This document shows, one piece after another, positions 33,666-41,902 of a DNA stretch of 64,000 bases; the first letter of the stretch is position 1, and each line of letters starts with the position of its first letter. The stretch comes from Desertivirga arenae (GTDB taxonomy: Bacteria > Bacteroidota > Bacteroidia > Sphingobacteriales > Sphingobacteriaceae), in the NCBI RefSeq assembly GCF_017355785.1, contig NZ_JAFEWE010000006.1, positions 62,001 through 126,000 of the forward strand, read 5' to 3'. The position numbers and the translations under genes are program-made. A model generated the notes under the pieces. It had not been told where the DNA came from. It searched no databases and saw nothing but the letters and a program-made list of their open reading frames with translations.

Positions 33666-34043
33666 AAACAGCAGTCTCCCCCGATATCCTTAATTGCCGT
33701 ATTATTTAGTATCGTCGTAATGTTTCCCTTAGTAAGGTAATGAGATAGAACGAAGTCCTGACGATGCGATAAAAATGGTATTCCTCTTGTAATTTACTTT
33801 GCAATCCTATTTTTTACGAGTTTCTTTGCAGGAAAATCAGGAGGAGCAGATTACCCGAAGAATACAGCCATTGCATTTACAGCCGCAGGCAACAACTTTG
33901 AGCTTGCCATCGCTGTTGCAGTTGGCGTTTTCGGAATTAACTTCGGAGAGCCTTTCGTTGGTGTTATAGGGCCACTAGTTGAAGTCCCGGCACTCATTGC
34001 ATTGGTTAATGTAGCCTTCTGGTTTAGAAAAATATTACAGTAA
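33666..34043 (+). pseudogene. Frameshifted C-terminal relic of an ACR3 arsenite permease
   Basis: Three successive frames give one continuous ACR3-like C-terminus. First is PISLIAVLFSIVVMFPLV (about 33678-33731), a membrane helix. A second frame gives [15 protein letters not shown] (about 33739-33779). The third is [12 protein letters not shown] to the stop at 34041-34043, including [20 protein letters not shown] and [18 protein letters not shown]. The [18 protein letters not shown] region is the hallmark of ACR3. Upstream parts of the gene and other ars genes are absent. It lies between yceI and a metallophosphoesterase. The fragment cannot make a functional pump. Confidence 0.85.
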
Positions 34044-34064
34044 AGAATCCATTAATACTCCCTG

Positions 34065-34802
34065 ATGAAGATTGTTTTGTTCTCCGACGTGCATGCTAAC
34101 CTTCCTGCACTTGAGGCTTTTTTTAATGATATTGATAGTAAAGAATACGATGCTATTTATTGCCTGGGAGATTTGGTTGGCTATAACATCTGGCCAAATG
34201 AGGTGATTGCAGAGATCCGTAAGAGAAAAATTCCAACTATCGCAGGCAATCACGATATAAAGGTGAAGAAATTACGGGTAGATCAGCATCTGGATGATGA
34301 GGAGGCCTTAATAAATTATGCTTATCATCTGGGGAATGAAAGTTCGAGACACTATCTTAAAAATCTGCCGGCACATATTAAGGTGGAATTTAGGCTTAGT
34401 GCAACTCCATTTAATCTAATGCTTGTTCATGGGAGTAACAGAAGTGTGAGTGAGTATGTACTGGAGGATTTGGATGAGGCATACGTTTTGGAGCTTTTGC
34501 GGGAAAGCAATGCCCATATCTACTGTTGTGGACACACCCATAAACCTTATCACCGTGTTATTGAGTGTGAGGGTCAATACCTTCATGTTGTAAATATTGG
34601 AGCGACAGGCAAACCAAAAGATGGCGACCCGAGAGGCTGTTATGTTATATTAACCATCGACGAGAACAGTAGCTTGTTAAACAAAGAAAGTATTAAGGTA
34701 GAGTTTTGCCGTTTTGAGTATGATATAGAAAAAGCAGCCAAAGCGGTGGAAGACAGTCCCCTACCCAATGATTTTGCAGACCGGTTAAGGAAAGCCTATT
34801 AG
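34065..34802 (+). CDS. Metallophosphoesterase (YfcE-like)
   Basis: 245 residues. The calcineurin-like motifs are in order: LFSDVHANLPAL, YCLGDLVGYNIWP, AGNHDIKV, LVHGSNRS and CCGHTHKPYHRV. All metal ligands (Asp, His, Asn, His, His) are visible. It is a two-metal phosphodiesterase or phosphatase of unknown substrate, cytoplasmic. It starts 21 bp after the ACR3 relic, and may use DNA from the relic as its promoter region. Confidence 0.9.
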   Translation: MKIVLFSDVHANLPALEAFFNDIDSKEYDAIYCLGDLVGYNIWPNEVIAEIRKRKIPTIAGNHDIKVKKLRVDQHLDDEEALINYAYHLGNESSRHYLKNLPAHIKVEFRLSATPFNLMLVHGSNRSVSEYVLEDLDEAYVLELLRESNAHIYCCGHTHKPYHRVIECEGQYLHVVNIGATGKPKDGDPRGCYVILTIDENSSLLNKESIKVEFCRFEYDIEKAAKAVEDSPLPNDFADRLRKAY

Positions 34803-34852
34803 AGCTAAGCGGAATAATAATTGCTGTCATAGCAGAACTAAAAACATCTACT

Positions 34853-35221
34853 ATGGACAGACCAATTTCAAGAAAAGGACACGGCTTAGCCGAATGGAGT
34901 TATATTCCGCTAACTGCCTTGTCTCCCGAGATCATGCGTTTCAAAGACGATCCTAAAGCTACAACCTTTGCCAGAGTGTTAAGTGGCTTAATGCTTAGCT
35001 CGGCAATCCTGACTAAATCAGAGTGGGGACTATTTAAGGTTCTGCCTTTCAAAGCACATTTGGCCGGCGATGTCGGAATTAGCTTAGCTTCGATACTTGC
35101 ACCCTGGGTAGGTAAATTCTCAGAGGATAAAAAAGCAAGAAATACCTTTCTGGTTCTCGGACTCACTGGATTACTGATTGGAGGACTACTTACTCAACGG
35201 AAAGAAATGAACACGGCTTAA
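34853..35221 (+). CDS. Conserved membrane protein, 122 aa
   Basis: 122 residues, three or four hydrophobic segments: one around VLSGLMLSSAIL, one in LAGDVGISLASILAPW and a C-terminal one in FLVLGLTGLLIGGLL. It has the pattern RPISRKGHGLAEW...ALSPEIMRF, then WGLFKVLPFKAHLAGD. I recall similar proteins in Bacteroidota and proteobacteria with Lys-Ala-His-Gly near the N-terminus (SPW-repeat-like). No function is known. It is transcribed alone and ends in a bidirectional terminator. Confidence 0.7.
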   Translation: MDRPISRKGHGLAEWSYIPLTALSPEIMRFKDDPKATTFARVLSGLMLSSAILTKSEWGLFKVLPFKAHLAGDVGISLASILAPWVGKFSEDKKARNTFLVLGLTGLLIGGLLTQRKEMNTA

Positions 35222-35238
35222 AAGCCGAAAGAATGATA

Positions 35239-35268
35239 AATAAACGGCAATAATTTGCCGTTTATTTA
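35239..35268. terminator. Bidirectional terminator
   Basis: AAATAAACGGCA (35239-35250) and TGCCGTTTATTT (35257-35268) form a 12-bp stem. The stop codon of the minus-strand MFS gene (35266-35268) lies within it. Confidence 0.8.
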
Positions 35269-36543
35269 TTCCATAGCCTGGGCTATTGCTTCAGTTTTGA
35301 AATTAGCTGCAAGTTTTGCCTTTACTAATTTGCTAACAAAATAGACCAGAAAAGCGCAGACCACAATTACCAGAGATACCACTATTCCCAGGGTACCATA
35401 ATTTTCCAGCGGACTGTTTGAGGTCTTTTGTGATACTATAAGTCCAGCTGTTACAGCAGCAAGGCCACCAGCCATTTGTTGCAGGGAAGAATTTACACTC
35501 ATAAAGGCTCCCCTGTCTTTCATTTCCGGGATACTGGTGGTTAAGGCTGTTGCTGGGATCATCCTGCTCATAATACCCATAAAAAGTACCATGTTAATCA
35601 ATATGATCTGCCATAGAGGAACAGGATTAAGGTTGGTATAGATCAGGATCATTACTATAGCAAGAGCTGACCCCACGCAGAATAGGGTAAACTTATCTAC
35701 GCGGTCACTAATACGTCCTATAATCGGCATGATAATGATTGAAGCTATACCAGTAAACATAAATACCAAAGGGAGCTGTTGATGAGTTATATGAATGTTA
35801 TTTACCAGGTAAGCACTACCGAAGGGCATCAACATAAAACCTCCAACCGAAAGTAAAGCGGTAGCAGCAAAAGCAATCTGATAAGACCTATTGCTTAAGG
35901 TATGCAAAAGGTGCACAAAGGGACTTTTGTCTGATTGCAGCTTGAGATGGGCATCTACTGGTTTAACTTTAAGCCAGATTACCATGTAAATTACAACTGC
36001 CAGAGCAACGATCATTAGAAATGTTGCATGCCAGTTCCAGAGATTTGCGATGTAAATTCCAATAGGAATACCAAGTACCTGACTAGCTGCAAAGGCCATT
36101 TGAACAAAACCCATCACTCGCCCACGTTGATTTATCTCGAAGAGGTCTGTTACAATAGCAAGGGAGATAGAGCCTATCACTCCCCCAAACAGTCCTGTAA
36201 TAATTCTGGCAGCCATTAAAAGCTTATAGGTATTTGCCAGTCCGCAAAAAAGGGTCCCCAGAATAAACCCGGCATAAAAAAACATTAATAGCTTCTTACG
36301 GTCAAACTTATCCGCAAATCCGGCGGCAAGAAGTCCGCTGATACCAGCACTAAAAGCGTAGGAAGAAACTACAAGCCCGAAGCCTGAGGGTGTTATTTGC
36401 AAAGATTTCATTAATATATCTCCAAGTGGAGATAGGACCATAAAGTCGAGCACTACGGTAAACTGCAGGAGAGCTAGTATGGCAATGACCAGTTTTTGAT
36501 AAGATGAAAAACTGACCAGGTTGTTATTGTCTGTCTGTTTCAT
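35266..36543 (-). CDS. MFS transporter, DHA1-type efflux
   Basis: 425 residues with about twelve membrane helices. The first half contains the DHA1 signature between TM2 and TM3 (AAGFADKFDRKKLL) and the TM5 motif region (GGVIGSISLAIV). It resembles proton-driven efflux pumps for drugs or small organics; the substrate cannot be told. It is preceded by a small HMA-fold-like gene (36596-36808) and a TetR regulator (36853-37443), all on the same strand. This suggests a repressor-controlled export cassette. Confidence 0.93.
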   Translation of the reverse strand: MKQTDNNNLVSFSSYQKLVIAILALLQFTVVLDFMVLSPLGDILMKSLQITPSGFGLVVSSYAFSAGISGLLAAGFADKFDRKKLLMFFYAGFILGTLFCGLANTYKLLMAARIITGLFGGVIGSISLAIVTDLFEINQRGRVMGFVQMAFAASQVLGIPIGIYIANLWNWHATFLMIVALAVVIYMVIWLKVKPVDAHLKLQSDKSPFVHLLHTLSNRSYQIAFAATALLSVGGFMLMPFGSAYLVNNIHITHQQLPLVFMFTGIASIIIMPIIGRISDRVDKFTLFCVGSALAIVMILIYTNLNPVPLWQIILINMVLFMGIMSRMIPATALTTSIPEMKDRGAFMSVNSSLQQMAGGLAAVTAGLIVSQKTSNSPLENYGTLGIVVSLVIVVCAFLVYFVSKLVKAKLAANFKTEAIAQAME

Positions 36544-36595
36544 TGTTTGGTTGATTATAGGGTATTAAATAGGTATGAGATTTAGAAGGCTGGAA

Positions 36596-36808
36596 TCAGA
36601 GTAATTCTTCACAAAAAAAACCAGCTTCCGTTACTAACGAAGAAATCTGGCATTCTGTAACAGTATTGCTGACTATGCGTAAAACACAATCAATATCTTT
36701 TCTGTCTACATTCCAGTCATCTACTTCCATTCCAGTAAGTAACCTTTCAATTACAAGTAAGTCTTCTTCTGACTGAATATTCGTTTTAAAAACAAGGATA
36801 TTATTCAT
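36596..36808 (-). CDS. Small HMA/ferredoxin-fold-like protein without CxxC
   Basis: 70 residues with the beta-alpha-beta-beta-alpha-beta order expected of an HMA-like domain: ILVFKTNIQ, then a helix SEEDLLVIERLL, then WNVDRKDIDCVLRIVS, then a helix, then FFCEELL. Metal-binding CxxC is absent, so a copper-chaperone role is unlikely. Similar short proteins ending in CEELL occur in Bacteroidota. It sits between the tetR gene (44 bp) and the MFS gene (52 bp) on the same strand, so it is probably cotranscribed. Function unknown. Confidence 0.65.
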   Translation of the reverse strand: MNNILVFKTNIQSEEDLLVIERLLTGMEVDDWNVDRKDIDCVLRIVSNTVTECQISSLVTEAGFFCEELL

Positions 36809-36852
36809 AGAGAAAGATTTCGTTATAGTAATACTGCTATTGGATGACGATG

Positions 36853-37443
36853 CTACTTCTTTAGCGCTTTTAATACGAGATCAAAAGTTTGCCATAATAA
36901 CTCTTCCGTCAATGTAAAGCGCCGGCCCCCAATACTCTTGCCTTCATTATGAAATCGAACCAAATTATACATCGGTGCAAAAGCAACCGACCAATAGACC
37001 TCCATAGGTAAAGGATCTATTTCACCACGCTTTATTGCATTCTCCATAAATGCGCCTAATGATTTGGTAAAGTCACCAACGATCACTTTATATACCTCGT
37101 CGTGATAGGTGGAACCCCGCAACAGTTCAAATAGCTGAGCTGCCATAGGGTTTTCCATCATATGCCTGGATCTGTTTCTCCACTGTTGTCGTAAGCCCTC
37201 TTCAAAGGAGGCATCTGGATCGAAACCTTTTAAAACCTCCGCACTCATTTGCCTTGCCCCCTCCACAGCAACCTTCACAATTAAGTCGTCTTTATCTTTA
37301 TAATAGATGTAAAGTGTAGCTACAGAAATACCACAAGCTTTTGCAAGCTTATTTACGCTAAAGTTTTCCAGGCCATCTTTAACAATTAATTCAATGGCCT
37401 TCTGTTTTACTAATTCTTCTTTTACAGTATTTCTTGTTCGCAT
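36853..37443 (-). CDS. TetR/AcrR family repressor
   Basis: 196 residues. The N-terminal helix-turn-helix is complete: AIELIVKDGLENFSVNKLAKACGISVATLYIYYKDKDDLI, in short parts, with the canonical GISVATLYIYYKDK recognition segment. The C-terminal helical domain would bind the inducer. It is the first gene of a cassette with the HMA-like protein and MFS efflux pump. A TAnnTTTG box and an imperfect palindrome centred on GATC lie within 40 bp upstream, supporting autorepression. Confidence 0.93.
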   Translation of the reverse strand: MRTRNTVKEELVKQKAIELIVKDGLENFSVNKLAKACGISVATLYIYYKDKDDLIVKVAVEGARQMSAEVLKGFDPDASFEEGLRQQWRNRSRHMMENPMAAQLFELLRGSTYHDEVYKVIVGDFTKSLGAFMENAIKRGEIDPLPMEVYWSVAFAPMYNLVRFHNEGKSIGGRRFTLTEELLWQTFDLVLKALKK

Positions 37444-37453
37444 AAGGGCAATA

Positions 37454-37461
37454 CAAATATA
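37454..37461 (-). promoter_or_regulatory. Probable -7 box of the tetR cassette
   Basis: TATATTTG on the minus strand fits TAnnTTTG, ten bases before the ATG. The -33 element is unclear. Confidence 0.5.
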
Positions 37462-37480
37462 AATGAATGATCACTTACTT
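37461..37480. promoter_or_regulatory. Candidate TetR operator
   Basis: A 20-bp imperfect palindrome centred on GATC, with nine of twelve half-site positions matching. Its core TGAATGATCACTTA resembles known TetR-family operators built on TGAATGATCATTCA. It touches the -7 box of tetR. Confidence 0.55.
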
Positions 37481-37568
37481 ATGAAAGAAAATTAACTTTA
37501 TTTCATAACTTTCAATATTTCAACTCTCGATCAGGAGAATAAGGCTAATTTTTTATCTTCATCCCCTT

Positions 37569-38717
37569 ATGGAGTTCACTTCTATTATCGTTGCAGTTGG
37601 TGTTATTCAAGGCTTCATATTAAGTATTGCTCTCTTTCGGAACCGGATTAAAGCCGGAATTTCGAACACTTTGCTTGCCCTTTGCTGCCTTCTTTTTGCG
37701 CTTGTAACTTTTGAGGATTTTCTAATGAGAACACACCTCATTCTCCAGCTTCCTCATTTGTTTGCAGTATTCTACCCATTTATTTTCGCGCTGGGACCTG
37801 TTTTTTTTCTGTATGTACAAAGCCTGACAGCCCCAGCATTTAGATTAAAACCAGCCTTGGTAGTACATTTTATACCGTACCTTTTACTACTGTTACTTTT
37901 CATTTTCAACATTTACTTTAATAATAGCGAGGTAAAAATTCAATGGATAAAAGAAAGTTTTTCTGATTCTGAGCCAAACCTTTTTATCATTATCGCCCTC
38001 CTTCAAAATTTTGTCTACATATCTATATCACTTGTATTACTTATCCGACATAAAAAAAACATCAGAAAGATCTTTTCCTACGATGAACGGATCAATTTGA
38101 GGTGGTTGATGTGGCTTGTTATTGGGGTTATCACTTTGTGGGGTCTATGGGGACTTGCGGTCTTCTTTAATACCACCATCTTTAAAAATCTCGATGCTAT
38201 AGGTTTTCCTGTTTTTGTCTATATTATCGGCTACTGGGGAATGGGACAGAAAGTAGTGTACAATGATCCGGGTAACTTACCGGCCGATCAACTATTTGGA
38301 GAGACAGAGAAGACAAGGTATAGTATGCCGGCTATCCCAGAGGATCTGGTGGAAGAAAAGCTCGAAATATTATTGAAGTACATGGAAACCGACAAGCCTT
38401 ATCTGAATGGAGAACTAACCATACTAGAACTATCTACAAAAGTACAAATACCCGTAAATCAACTTTCTCAATTAATTAATGGTAAGCTTGATCAAAACTT
38501 TTTTGAGTTTGTGAATAGGTACCGGGTGAACGAATTTAAAAAGCAGGTAATAAACCCGGATAATCAACATCTTTCATTACTTGGTATTGCACTTGATTGT
38601 GGTTTTAATTCAAAGGCTTCGTTTAATGCAATATTTAAGAAAGCTACCGGTCAGACCCCATCAGAATACAGAAAAAAGGCCGAAATGGAACTTAAGACGT
38701 CCGAATTTAGACTTTAA
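37569..38717 (+). CDS. AraC-family regulator with membrane N-terminus
   Basis: 382 residues. The first ~230 residues hold about seven membrane helices (from ITSIIVAVGVIQGFILSIALF-like segments onward, quoted only in outline). The C-terminal ~110 residues are an AraC/XylS double helix-turn-helix: LTILELSTKVQIPVNQLSQ and ALDCGFNSKASFNAIFKKATGQTPSEYRK (in part). Such membrane-bound AraC proteins are common in Bacteroidota. The signal is unknown. The serine hydrolase gene follows 49 bp downstream on the same strand. It is divergent from the tetR cassette. Confidence 0.92.
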   Translation: MEFTSIIVAVGVIQGFILSIALFRNRIKAGISNTLLALCCLLFALVTFEDFLMRTHLILQLPHLFAVFYPFIFALGPVFFLYVQSLTAPAFRLKPALVVHFIPYLLLLLLFIFNIYFNNSEVKIQWIKESFSDSEPNLFIIIALLQNFVYISISLVLLIRHKKNIRKIFSYDERINLRWLMWLVIGVITLWGLWGLAVFFNTTIFKNLDAIGFPVFVYIIGYWGMGQKVVYNDPGNLPADQLFGETEKTRYSMPAIPEDLVEEKLEILLKYMETDKPYLNGELTILELSTKVQIPVNQLSQLINGKLDQNFFEFVNRYRVNEFKKQVINPDNQHLSLLGIALDCGFNSKASFNAIFKKATGQTPSEYRKKAEMELKTSEFRL

Positions 38718-38766
38718 GACGATGAACCTGTAACGGAAAGCGATCATTGCAGAAAAAAGAATCGCT

Positions 38767-39873
38767 ATGAATCAAAAATTTGCAATCCTGATCCTATTCA
38801 TCCTTCTACCAGTTTTTATCTCCTGCAAAAAAGAGGAAACCCAAGCAGTTATAACAAATAATCCTCTAAAAACAGAACTTGAGACTAACCTCCATTCTAT
38901 CGTAACAGGTTATGCCGGAAAAAAAGTTACAGCAGGTTTAAGTATTGGCATTCTTCAGAACGGCGAGGTGTTCCAATATGGATATGGGGAAATAATTAAA
39001 GGTCTTAAAACTATTCCTGATGAAAATACCGTTTTCGAGATAGGTTCAATTACCAAGACGTTCACGGCTACAATGCTAATTGAATTGCTTAATAAATTAG
39101 ACATAAGCTTAGACGAACCTATTAACAATCTACTTCCTTCTGATATTTCCCTGTTGATAAAGAATGGGAAGAAGATCACGGTAAAACAACTCCTTAACCA
39201 CTCTTCGGGATTACCTAGACTCCCTGAGGGGTTTGAAAAAAATTCAGATCCAAACGATCCCTATAAGAACTATGACAGTCTTGCCGTTTATCAAGCCTTA
39301 AAAAACGTCAAATTACAAAGCGTTCCAGGAGAAAAATTTGAGTATTCGAATTTAGGAATGGCTGTAGCCGGACTAATTTTGGAAAGAAGATCAGGGAAAA
39401 GCTATGCTGACTATCTGAACCAGAATATTTGCATTCCATTAGACATGAGGAGAACAAAAGCGGAAAATAGTTATACTGAAAACATCGCCAGGGGATATAC
39501 GGAGAAAGGAAGGGAGACCAGCTATTGGAAATTGAACGGGTACAGCGGAGCTGGAACAATCTATTCAAGTACAGGTGACTTATTAAAATATGCAAAGGCT
39601 TTTATAAGTCCGGATAATACAAGTAAGCCTGCGCTATTTAAAAAAGTAAAGGAACTAACCTTTTCAAACGCTGAAATTAAAATTGCATCTGCCTGGTTCC
39701 TTTTAACTATTAACGGAGTAGAATGTCTTGTACACGATGGAGGCACAGGAGGCTTCCGTAGTTTTATTTACCTGGCTCCTTCCACTAATACCGCTTTAGT
39801 TGTTTTGGCAAATAATGGAACCGACGATGCAGCGAGAGTTGCCAATAGATTGGCAGAATTGATCATTAAATAA
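38767..39873 (+). CDS. Serine hydrolase, class C beta-lactamase fold, lipoprotein
   Basis: 368 residues with lipobox FISC (Cys20). The active-site SxxK is Ser94-Ile-Thr-Lys97 (EIGSITKTFTA); the second motif is YSN (FEYSNLGMAVAG), and the third is HDGGTGGF. These proteins include class C beta-lactamases, esterases and D-alanyl peptidases; the true substrate cannot be told. It probably faces the periplasm as a lipoprotein. It follows the AraC regulator by 49 bp and may be under its control. Confidence 0.92.
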   Translation: MNQKFAILILFILLPVFISCKKEETQAVITNNPLKTELETNLHSIVTGYAGKKVTAGLSIGILQNGEVFQYGYGEIIKGLKTIPDENTVFEIGSITKTFTATMLIELLNKLDISLDEPINNLLPSDISLLIKNGKKITVKQLLNHSSGLPRLPEGFEKNSDPNDPYKNYDSLAVYQALKNVKLQSVPGEKFEYSNLGMAVAGLILERRSGKSYADYLNQNICIPLDMRRTKAENSYTENIARGYTEKGRETSYWKLNGYSGAGTIYSSTGDLLKYAKAFISPDNTSKPALFKKVKELTFSNAEIKIASAWFLLTINGVECLVHDGGTGGFRSFIYLAPSTNTALVVLANNGTDDAARVANRLAELIIK

Positions 39874-39905
39874 GTTGATTTTATTTTAGCCGAAATTAAA
39901 TAATA

Positions 39906-39930
39906 TGGTTCTTATTTAACATAAGAACCA
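39906..39930. terminator. Hairpin between convergent genes
   Basis: TGGTTCTTAT (39906-39915) pairs with ATAAGAACCA (39921-39930), loop TTAAC. It lies between the convergent hydrolase and DUF551 genes. The T-tracts are weak, so termination is probable but not certain. Confidence 0.5.
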
Positions 39931-39957
39931 ATATACCTTTTAAACCTTCGAAATTAT

Positions 39958-40161
39958 CTAATATTCTACTGGTGGAGGTTCAGGGACATACATCCAATGA
40001 GTCACTTCTCCAAGATCAGCTTCAGTATGTTTTTGTATCTCGAAGTCCCATTGCTGGGAATCATTGTAGTACCAACCTATGCCCATGTAGAAGGTGTTAG
40101 TGCACACGAGCAGATCTTTATCTTTTTCAGGCAATCGGTCCTTTATTGAAATCCATTCCAT
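39958..40161 (-). CDS. DUF551 domain protein, 67 aa
   Basis: 67 residues matching the DUF551 pattern from the first residue: WISIKDRLPEKDKDLLVCT, then WDFEI and THWMYVPEPP. The family is small and often found in phage genomes and near phage-derived genes, but occurs in chromosomes as well. No other phage gene is nearby. It starts 2 bp beyond the adenine deaminase stop on the same strand, so it is the tail gene of that operon. Function unknown. Confidence 0.85.
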   Translation of the reverse strand: MEWISIKDRLPEKDKDLLVCTNTFYMGIGWYYNDSQQWDFEIQKHTEADLGEVTHWMYVPEPPPVEY

Positions 40162-40163
40162 TT

Positions 40164-41801
40164 TTATAAAAATTTAAAATCCTTACCATCAAACAAACCC
40201 TTGTCGCTCAGCTTCAATTCAGGTATTACCAGCAAGGCCATAAACGAAAGAGACATGAACGGGGAAATGAGTGCTGAGCCTAATGCTCTGGCCGCTTCAT
40301 CGATCCTCTTATAATTTTCAGCCACCTTGTACCCGTCGTCAAGAGACATCAATCCTGCAACAGGAAGAGGAAGAACAAAATCCTCTGTATCAGACACACA
40401 AGACACGCCACCTTTAACATTAATTAAGGAATTAACAGCCTTACATATACTTTCATCATCTACCCCTACTGCTACTATATTGTGACTATCATGGGCAACG
40501 CTAGATGCTATTGCTCCCTGTTTCAAACCAAAGTTCTTTATAAATGCCTTAGCTACCGGGGCTTCTTTATAGCGATTAACCACTACAATTTTAAGGATAT
40601 CCCTTTCTATATCTGCAACAATTTCATCAGCAAGATACTTAGGTTCAAGCATCAACCGATTCGTTACCAATTGTCCATCAAGAACTTCGATTACGGGAAT
40701 TTCGCCATTTAATTCTGGATAATTATCCCTCAGCACCTTAAAATCCGACTTAACTTTGAGTTGGCAATCGAATTGATTAACGACAGGCTCCTCTCCTGCT
40801 TCTTCAAGTAAAATCAACGTTTTACCGCCTTCAGCAACCAATCTTCCATCGATGTAAGTTTGAATCGTTTTAAAGCTTATCAGATCCTTAACCATAATAA
40901 AATCAGCAGGATCACCCTCATTTAATAAACCAACATTTAACTTATAATGGTTCACAGGATTAATGCAAGCCGCTTTTAATACTTTAAAGACATCAATTCC
41001 CTTTTCAATTGCTCTTGCACATAATTGGTTGATATGTCCTTCTACAAGGCTGTCGGGGTGCTTGTCATCACTACAGAACATTATCATGTCTTCATAATCG
41101 TGAAGAAGACCTATAAGCGCCTCAAAATTCTTAGCAGCACTTCCCTCGCGGATGAGTACTTTCATGCCGAGCTGAAGCTTCTCAAGGGCCTCTTCCTCAG
41201 TAAAACATTCATGGTCGGTGCTAATGCCGGCAGAAACATATTTTTCTAAGGCTTCTCCTCTTAGTCCGGGAGCATGGCCATCTACCGGTTTTCCCAGGCG
41301 TTTTGCTGCAGCTATCTTTTTCATCACTTCTTCCTCTTCATGTATTACTCCAGGAAAATTCATCATTTCACTGAGATAGAGTACCTGAGGATTTTGAAGC
41401 AGGAGTTCAACATCAGTAGCATTTAATTCAGCACCTGCGGTTTCAAAGCTAGTGGCTGGAACACAACTAGGAGCTCCAAAGTTGAACTTGAAAGGAACTT
41501 TCCTGCCATTTTCAATCATAAATTCTACACCTTCCATTCCATTCACGTTAGCAATTTCGTGAGGATCACTAACAGTTGCTACTGTACCGTGAACAACTGC
41601 TAAACGAGCAAATTGAGAAGGGACCAGCATGGAGCTTTCAATGTGAACATGGGCATCCACAAACCCCGGAAGGATGTAACCACCATTGGATTTGCCCTCT
41701 AATTCTGTTATAGATACTATCCGACCATTTTCGAAACGAACTTCTCCAGAAAAGATCCGGGCGTTTTCTATATCAACTATATTCCCTTTTATTGATTGCA
41801 T
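40164..41801 (-). CDS. ade: Adenine deaminase
   Basis: 545 residues. The amidohydrolase metal motif [11 protein letters not shown] ([12 protein letters not shown]) and the following [10 protein letters not shown] are typical of the bacterial adenine deaminase (Ade) family. [13 protein letters not shown] and FCSDDKHPD continue the active site. The C-terminal domain ends in [17 protein letters not shown]. It hydrolyses adenine to hypoxanthine plus ammonia in the cytoplasm. An NCS2-type permease gene lies 101 bp upstream on the same strand, a natural purine-salvage pairing. DUF551 follows by 2 bp. Confidence 0.97.
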   Translation of the reverse strand: MQSIKGNIVDIENARIFSGEVRFENGRIVSITELEGKSNGGYILPGFVDAHVHIESSMLVPSQFARLAVVHGTVATVSDPHEIANVNGMEGVEFMIENGRKVPFKFNFGAPSCVPATSFETAGAELNATDVELLLQNPQVLYLSEMMNFPGVIHEEEEVMKKIAAAKRLGKPVDGHAPGLRGEALEKYVSAGISTDHECFTEEEALEKLQLGMKVLIREGSAAKNFEALIGLLHDYEDMIMFCSDDKHPDSLVEGHINQLCARAIEKGIDVFKVLKAACINPVNHYKLNVGLLNEGDPADFIMVKDLISFKTIQTYIDGRLVAEGGKTLILLEEAGEEPVVNQFDCQLKVKSDFKVLRDNYPELNGEIPVIEVLDGQLVTNRLMLEPKYLADEIVADIERDILKIVVVNRYKEAPVAKAFIKNFGLKQGAIASSVAHDSHNIVAVGVDDESICKAVNSLINVKGGVSCVSDTEDFVLPLPVAGLMSLDDGYKVAENYKRIDEAARALGSALISPFMSLSFMALLVIPELKLSDKGLFDGKDFKFL

Positions 41802-41902
41802 AATGTATGTAGATGAATGTTCGAGCTTATGTTGCGCCAGTATTCAAATTTTAAAAGAGTGCCAAGATAACAAAAGCATCAGAACTGGTAATGAAGGTTT
41901 AA

